Positions 58,201 to 64,000 of a stretch of 64,000 nt of DNA are shown here, in pieces. The DNA lies in NCBI RefSeq assembly GCF_029227915.1, contig NC_079886.1, forward strand, positions 7,566,001 through 7,630,000, given 5' to 3'. Position 1 is the first letter of the stretch. Each line of letters begins with the position of its first letter. The notes below the pieces were generated by a model. That model was not told where the DNA came from. It was given only the letters and a program-made list of their open reading frames with translations, and made no database searches. Origin of the DNA: Hydractinia symbiolongicarpus (taxonomy: Eukaryota > Cnidaria > Hydrozoa > Anthoathecata > Hydractiniidae). The translations under genes were made by a program, and so were the position numbers.

Positions 58201-58992
58201 AATGTTTCCAAAGAGTTTACTTGCGATCATCCAGCTTGTGTAGCTTATTCCTGTAATGATTTGGATAATTTAAAATGTTATTTACTTGACGAGCATGGCT
58301 ATGTGGTAGCTAGTAATAAAGGAGAAATAGAGGTTGGATATTTTTTCGGATATGTGAATGGAATGTTAATGCGAGAACTGGAAGTTTTAGGAATATATAA
58401 AAGTGAGGTGTACAGAGATAATCAAGCACAATGCCAAGACGAAAAATACGTCGAATCAAGTGCAATTTCTTTCCGTTCTTTCCTTCATAAATTAATCACA
58501 TCGTTTGCTTTTTTAATAACCGATTTTTTATCAATTCTAACCATATTATTATCAAATAACGTTGAATACACACTTTCCAGCGAATCTAACATAAATGTCA
58601 GTTGCACTAAGCAATTTGATATTCATTCTGTTTCCAATCATTCAATTAACCATAATGGATATATAAATTGCACGAAACATTGCAAACAGAAGTACATTAT
58701 TGAAACAGTAGAAGGAACAAATTTAGTTCTTGTAATCACCGACGACCAATGCAACAGTACCTGCTTAAAATATACCCATGGTTTCGAACCGACTAAAATC
58801 GAGGAAACTGAGACTTGCAACAAAAACTTGCATTACAGAAAGGCGTTGCCATTGTGTTACAAATTAACTGCAGGTGATTTTCAGTGTGCTTCAAGAATAG
58901 GAACGTTAAAACCACAGAAAGAATTAATATTTGGAAATATATTTTTATTTTTATGTTTTTATATATGCGTATTTAGCGAAAATTTGAAATAA
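55245..58992 (+). CDS. Voltage-gated calcium channel alpha2delta-like subunit
   Basis: Three exons, 55245-55843, 56305-56891 and 57011-58992, join in phase (AG|A then G|GC) to about 1,055 residues. Residues 1-20 form a signal peptide (MEIQPLTIYILTLHFVFL). The VWA N-terminal region ends in FPGSR then YDCRRRLWY, like the PGSR and YDPRRRPWY of alpha2delta proteins. The VWA domain starts with SPKDVLIALDQSGSM, so the DxSxS metal site is intact (D232, S234, S236). It ends GGEYYEFPTVG, the counterpart of GYYYEIPSIG. Cache-type regions follow, with LVGVAGVDI, HAFSINNNGLFLMHP and CYLLDEHGYVVAS. The last 20 residues are hydrophobic, as expected for a GPI signal or short anchor. Such proteins bind the extracellular face of CaV channels and raise surface expression. 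CACHD1 is a relative, but the motifs fit alpha2delta better. Confidence 0.85.
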
Positions 58993-59530
58993 TGTAATCT
59001 AATGAATTTAACATGTTTGAATATTTTTCTTATTAATTTCTTTAATTCAGTATTTCTAAAAGCATCTGCCGTGAAAACCCCATGGAACTGAAAAACTGTC
59101 TACTACTACTCTAACCTGGTCTTTATATACCCTTTATAAACACTCACTAAAGAATTTATTCACAACTTCTTTGAAAAGAAAAAAGATTTTTGTGCTAATT
59201 ATAAATAAAACATAAAAAACAAACACAGAATGATATAAATATGTAAGTAGTGAAAAGTATATAAATATATAATGTATGACAAAGTTATTTATTAACAATG
59301 AATATTATACCAACTAAGTATCGATGTCATCTTTTACTATGTCAGTTTTGTAGAGGGTTGTTTCATTCATGTCATCATTGAGGAGCAGTTACACCGTTAG
59401 TCAATACTGTTAATACTGTAAGTAAATCTATTTTCCCCGCTATTTAAAACAGTGAGTAGTTATTTATAACTATTAAAACACTGTAATTTTAAATGCAAAA
59501 GCTCCTAAAATGAAGCAATTTAGGGCGATG

Positions 59531-60602
59531 TTTAACCAGTTGGGGTCTGAGTGACCCGGTCAAAAGTTGAGGGGGGGGAAATACCCTACCCCTATATTTT
59601 CTGATTTACTTGCTTACTTTGAAAAATATGTGGCATAAATGTTAACTGACATAAAATAATTAAAATGACGAAAAAAATTTTTAGTTTTGGTCACGTGATA
59701 AATTGCTGATGTCAGCAAAATTTAAAAAAATGCTTATTTTCATTTTTTGAGTATAAAATATGCAAATATGCTCTAAAAAATCAAATTGCACAATTTTGTT
59801 TCTTTCGACACTAGATATTCGGTTTTTAGTCTTTGTTTTCATTACATGTCTACCCATTATTTTATTGAGGTGCTAAAATGACTATATTTATTATTATCTC
59901 ATTATCTTATGTTGGCTATGGAAATTTCAAAACAGTTTCTATATATTATATTATATTACCGCAAGTCAAAATTCGTATGGGAAGTGCATTTATTTAGCGA
60001 AAACATTTGGGTACTTTGCCCTATTTGACAGTGCTGACGCCTGCGCCATGCCACGTGCCGTCAACGAGGAATCTGGGAGACATTCTCTACATCAACTCTA
60101 ACACTCCGTGTCAGGTCATCCGAAGGTACCTGGGTTCGAGCCCAGCTGCCCAAAATTGCTATTTTTTTGCAAGTACATTTGTGTTTTAATGTTATTTAGA
60201 GCAACACTTATGTAATAGGGTGCCTATTGTGCTAAAAATGTTAATTAAACCAAAAATAGGGTTCCAACCCGATAAAAAATGATTTATCACAAAATACGAG
60301 CGCAAATTACGCCCACAAAGCGCAAAAAACATGTGATGACGTAATAAAGGCGTAAACAGTAAATAAAGAAATATAAATCTAATATATTGACCACATATCG
60401 TAAAATGCACCTTATATTCTAAAAATAAATTCATATTTAATCTGGCCACGTTGAAGGCGCAATATCAATTTCATATAGATAGAAACTCAGGTAATGAAAT
60501 TTTCAAGTAAAATACGCCAGGAAAACAAAAGTTACAAGTAAAAAACGGAAGGGTAGGGCATTTTTGCCCCCCCCCCCCCATCCTCAACTTGAATAGGGTT
60601 AA
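59531..60602. mobile_element. Inverted-repeat element with G/C-run ends (about 1.07 kb)
   Basis: GTTGAGGGGGGGGAAATACCC followed by TACCC near 59566-59590 is mirrored by GGGTAGGGCATTTTTGCCC, a run of C and TCCTCAAC at 60551-60588. TTAACC at about 59532 and GGGTTAA at about 60597 mark the likely ends. No transposase is visible. A B-box-like GGTTCGAGCCC near 60.13 kb hints at SINE material inside. Confidence 0.5.
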
Positions 60603-61844
60603 GGGAAAAATATGAATCCGCTAAAGAATTTTTAGGTTATAAATCCAGCAGGCCTATTTTGTTGGGATTGCTAGGGATTAAAATGAGTTAAAATACCTTA
60701 ATTTAGCGTCATGAGAAGACTCTAGAATATTTCAGTAGCAAAAAATAAAATAGTCTTATCGGCAAAAGTAATAGTCTAAAAAATATCAGTCATATATACT
60801 TAGGACATAAATCTTCGCGTAAACCCCAATAAACAACATCTTTATAATATAAGTCGATAACAAAAATTTTTGCAAATTAATTTAAAGTCCATCAGATGAG
60901 AGTCACTTTTTAACATAACATGGACATTGTGATAAATAAACTTGCAATATGTATAGTATGTTTATTTACTAAAATTCAATAAAGAGTTTATGTAGAAAAA
61001 CGGTGTTAGTGGTAACGGTCTTATTCTACTTTCATTAATGTTGAATTGAAGTAACTTGTTGGGCTCATTTCATATAATATTAAAATATTATTAATCCTAT
61101 TATACGCGAGATTTTAATATGCACAACGTTTGTAAGGCACGTGACTAAGTACTGAAATTTTGTGAGTTTTCCTAACTTTTGTTAGGGACCTTTTAATAAT
61201 CTGAAAATTAGTTGGAGTATTGTGTTTGTAGGACGGGATAAATTGTTTTGGATTTTGAAAAGAGGTGAAATTATCTTAAGAGTATTATATAATGTTGTAT
61301 TTGTTACATAAATATTTCATACATGTATGTTGGTGACTAACTAGGTGGTTCCCAAAAGGTTGCTATAGATATCTATATGTTTTATGGATAAAATACGAAC
61401 CAGATAGGAAGGAAATTTTATTTCTACAGAATTACGATTTTTGTATCCGTATCATTAAAATGGCAAACTTCCTTGCAGACATGACGTAATGTTTAATCCC
61501 AATAACATCATTCAAATTCTTTTTTTATTATCAAATCATTTTTTAGCACACAGTTCACAAGTCTACCAAGAATCCAAGATGTTGCATCAGTAACACATGA
61601 TAATTCAAAAGATATGTTGGAAAATGAGTAACACGACCTATATGTGTGACGTAATTTCCGGTCTCATAGTAATATTTTACTGTTTGTGTTTGTACAAAAC
61701 ATTCTACGATTGTGCCAAGTTTTATCACTTAAACATAAGTAGTTCGTGCATTTTTTTACAGGGAGATATCTCCAGTCCATTCATGCCTGTTTTACGCTAA
61801 AGTCTAGCTAAGTGGTGTGACTGAAACTTTTTTAGACATTTCCA

Positions 61845-61878
61845 GGTTTCCACTCAAACGAATGTTTAAGTGGAAACC
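61845..61878. repeat. Perfect 10-bp-stem hairpin
   Basis: GGTTTCCACT and AGTGGAAACC pair perfectly across 14 bases, and the loop itself contains AAAC/GTTT pairing. A GATCGACGTCGATCGA-type palindrome-rich stretch follows at about 61.89-61.92 kb. It may be part of a decayed transposon end. I have no functional assignment. Confidence 0.7.
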
Positions 61879-62286
61879 CGCGTCGATTGATCGACGTCGA
61901 TCGAGTCGATGTTACTAAAAATAGAACATTGCCTGATCTTTGTCGATCAACGTTAACCTAGCCGTCGCATTCCATCGAATTCGAAAGTAGGGTTTGCTAT
62001 TTACTTTTTCGTCATATTCTTTTGTTCTCATATAATAATTAGGAACCAGTGCTCTTTATCGCTGAGAATGACTAGTTTACTTGACTTCAGGGGGATTTAA
62101 AAACATGCTAAAATGGACCCTTATTACGCTGTCCCTAATTTAACGCTGGCCCTAATTTAACGCTGGCCCCTTTAACGCCAACTCTTCCTTCGCCTGGGAA
62201 AAAGATTGCCTTACCGCCATATAAAAGCCGCATTTAACGCAACAAAAATGAAAATTATAAAATACGCAATAATTTAACCATCTAGA

Positions 62287-62528
<242 letters not shown>

Positions 62529-62751
62529 TTTTTCGACGTTATCTTATTCACAATATTCATCATTTTCATCATATTTCAATTCGGCTACAATTATTTCGCC
62601 CTAATTTTCATCATCACCATTATCGCTAGAGTTCAACTTAAACTTATCCTCCAGCCGAGATAATTACTTTCCAACAAGTCCATCCTCTTTGAGATACGCT
62701 TGACTGGATGGTTAAAATGTAACCGTAGCATGATTTCTAACCCACTTTCAG

Positions 62752-63058
62752 GAATGAGCAAGACATTGGGTTCCGTTTGTTTGCAACTGTTACGGAAACT
62801 GTGCCTTCCTCGTGCAAAAAATGTAAACAAATCGAGGAATCTGGCATGGAATATGACCAACTGTCATTTAACCAATTCTGTCGACACATGTTATCGTTAC
62901 TGCACAATAATACGGACCCACTTAAAGAGAAATTGCGTTTGATTCTTTTATTACAACAACTGCTTGATTTACATACAATTTGTTTCAAGAACTGTTTTTG
63001 TAAACGTGGCATCCTCGACTTTCAACGAAGGCAGAAAAAGAATGCATTTATAAAATAA
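62752..63058 (+). CDS. Unrecognised open frame, possible exon
   Basis: An acceptor-like CCACTTTCAG precedes 62752, and the frame then runs open for about 101 codons to TAA. It contains PSSCKKCKQIEE and later CFKNCFCKRG cysteine pairs and a leucine-rich middle (LRLILLLQQLLDL). I do not recognise a family. It lies just upstream of transposase-like sequence and could be part of the same decayed element or of a lineage-specific gene. Confidence 0.3.
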
Positions 63059-63267
63059 TAACTTTAATCGCAACGCCATCATATTTTAAAAACAATTTCC
63101 GTTGATTTATTCGTTTGAAAACATTACCAAAAAAATGTGACATTCAAACGTTGTTATTCCAACGTTGTTATTACTTTATATTTTAATTTTCATTTTATTT
63201 CTTCATAAAGACCAGACGATAAAGTTGTCTCATACAGATGGATATAACATAGTATACTCAGACATTA

Positions 63268-63681
63268 AATCCAGAGGGCCCAAGCACTTCTTCTCAAATT
63301 TGTCCTGAAAGAGAACTAAACACTTTAGAAGAGGAAGTGGAATTGAAGAAAATACGACAAGAAAGAAATTGCTTTCCGTGCATGGAAATATGGAATTCAG
63401 GATGCTCTGGATACAAATTCAAGATTGAAATTCGAAAAGTTTTGTCAGGAAAACTTGACATTAACTGTCACGTCTTATCAGCCGGACAAGCTTTTCACCA
63501 TGTTGCAAAGCCATTGTTAGTATCAGAAGAGCTGATGACGGAAATCAAACAAGTTCTGTCACATCTACGAATAGCTGGCTGTGCAATTTCTAGAAATTTT
63601 GTAATATCAGTTGGAAATGGTGTGCTTTCTTTAAGATGCCCAAGAAAAAAGACAAAAAATATTGAAAAAAAGGCATCTTAA
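63268..63681 (+). pseudogene. Pogo/Tigger-like transposase fragment, N-terminal part
   Basis: One frame is open from about 63268 to the TAA at 63679. Near its end, AKPLLVSEELMTEIKQVLSH, LRIAGCAISRNFVISVGNGV resembles the CENP-B-type helix-turn-helix region of pogo-class transposases (PLLLGEELD...LR.AGG pattern). The beginning (a glutamate-rich ELNTLEEEV segment, then NCFPCME) is not explained by that family and hints at a RING-type segment, but no full RING follows. The catalytic region expected after it is missing, so this is a broken copy. Confidence 0.5.
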
Positions 63682-63841
63682 AATCAATGAAATAGGTTAA
63701 ACGAAGAGATTGATGAATCCTGCTCTGTATGCGTTCACATGGAAGAAAAAGATAGCAGAAAAAAAAGAATTTAGATGATAAAAGTCAAATTACTGGAACA
63801 TTTGCTGTTAACCTCTCTGGAGAGTTATTCTAACTTCTGGA

Positions 63842-64000
63842 TATCTAAATCAACAAAAACGCCAGAAAAATTTCATTTCAAACAAACACCAAGATTGGTA
63901 TGCATTAGAAGTTTCTGGTCGACTTGAAAAGGGTATCAAGCCCTATAATGTCAAAGTTAATGTCCAACTAACCACGCTAAAATTAATCTATGCACGATGG
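63842..64000 (+). pseudogene. Pogo-like transposase fragment, C-terminal part, cut by window edge
   Basis: A frame open to the end of the window contains KHQDWYALEVSGRLEKG, followed by LTTLKLIYARW. This resembles the conserved end of pogo-type DDE transposases (a WYAEEV..QLEEG motif, then a MKPLGAKWL-type motif). Only about 200 bases separate it from the N-terminal fragment, far less than the DDE core needs, so a large internal deletion is inferred. Confidence 0.5.

Noticed and set aside
60090-60160. A second tRNA-like sequence with GGTTCGAGCCC
   Set aside because: Only the B-box-like arm is recognisable and no A box sits at the right distance, so I do not call a tRNA or a SINE.

Overview
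This is AT-rich animal nuclear DNA with spliced genes, GT..AG introns and many short transposon relics. The gene content points to a cnidarian, possibly a hydrozoan, but that is inference: a TRPM2 channel with an enzyme-like NUDT9-H tail, a calcium-channel alpha2delta-like subunit and a ciliary CFAP141-like protein. No prokaryotic or organellar features are visible.

Layout. 1-5.7 kb: no recognisable gene, only short repeats. 5.87-29.93 kb (+): a nearly complete TRPM2-type chanzyme gene, which I assembled as 31 in-frame coding exons (about 1,613 residues from the first usable ATG). Its introns carry SINEs, miniature DNA transposons and minisatellites. 33.47-40.54 kb (+): a two-coding-exon gene for a PTB/PID-domain adaptor with a 6.1 kb intron. 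44.14-46.13 kb (-): a four-exon, 95-residue gene resembling CFAP141, a microtubule inner protein of cilia. 46.2-55.2 kb: gene-free, repeat-rich DNA holding a 60-bp tandem array, a tRNA-derived SINE and several MITEs. 55.25-58.99 kb (+): a three-exon alpha2delta-like gene (about 1,055 residues) with VWA MIDAS and Cache-type regions. 59-64 kb: repeats, a TTTA microsatellite of about 240 bp and, at the right edge, a degenerate pogo/Tigger-like transposase.

The two ion-channel genes both concern calcium: a predicted ADP-ribose/Ca2+-gated cation channel and an auxiliary subunit of voltage-gated Ca2+ channels. I see no sign that they form one functional cluster. Exon boundaries were set by hand from splice consensus, phase continuity and family similarity. 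The 5' ends of the TRPM2 and PTB genes are the weakest part. No convincing new multigene system was found. The most useful observations are the retained Nudix catalytic box in TRPM2, a SINE abutting one of its acceptor sites, and several small transposon families that can be defined from copies inside this window.
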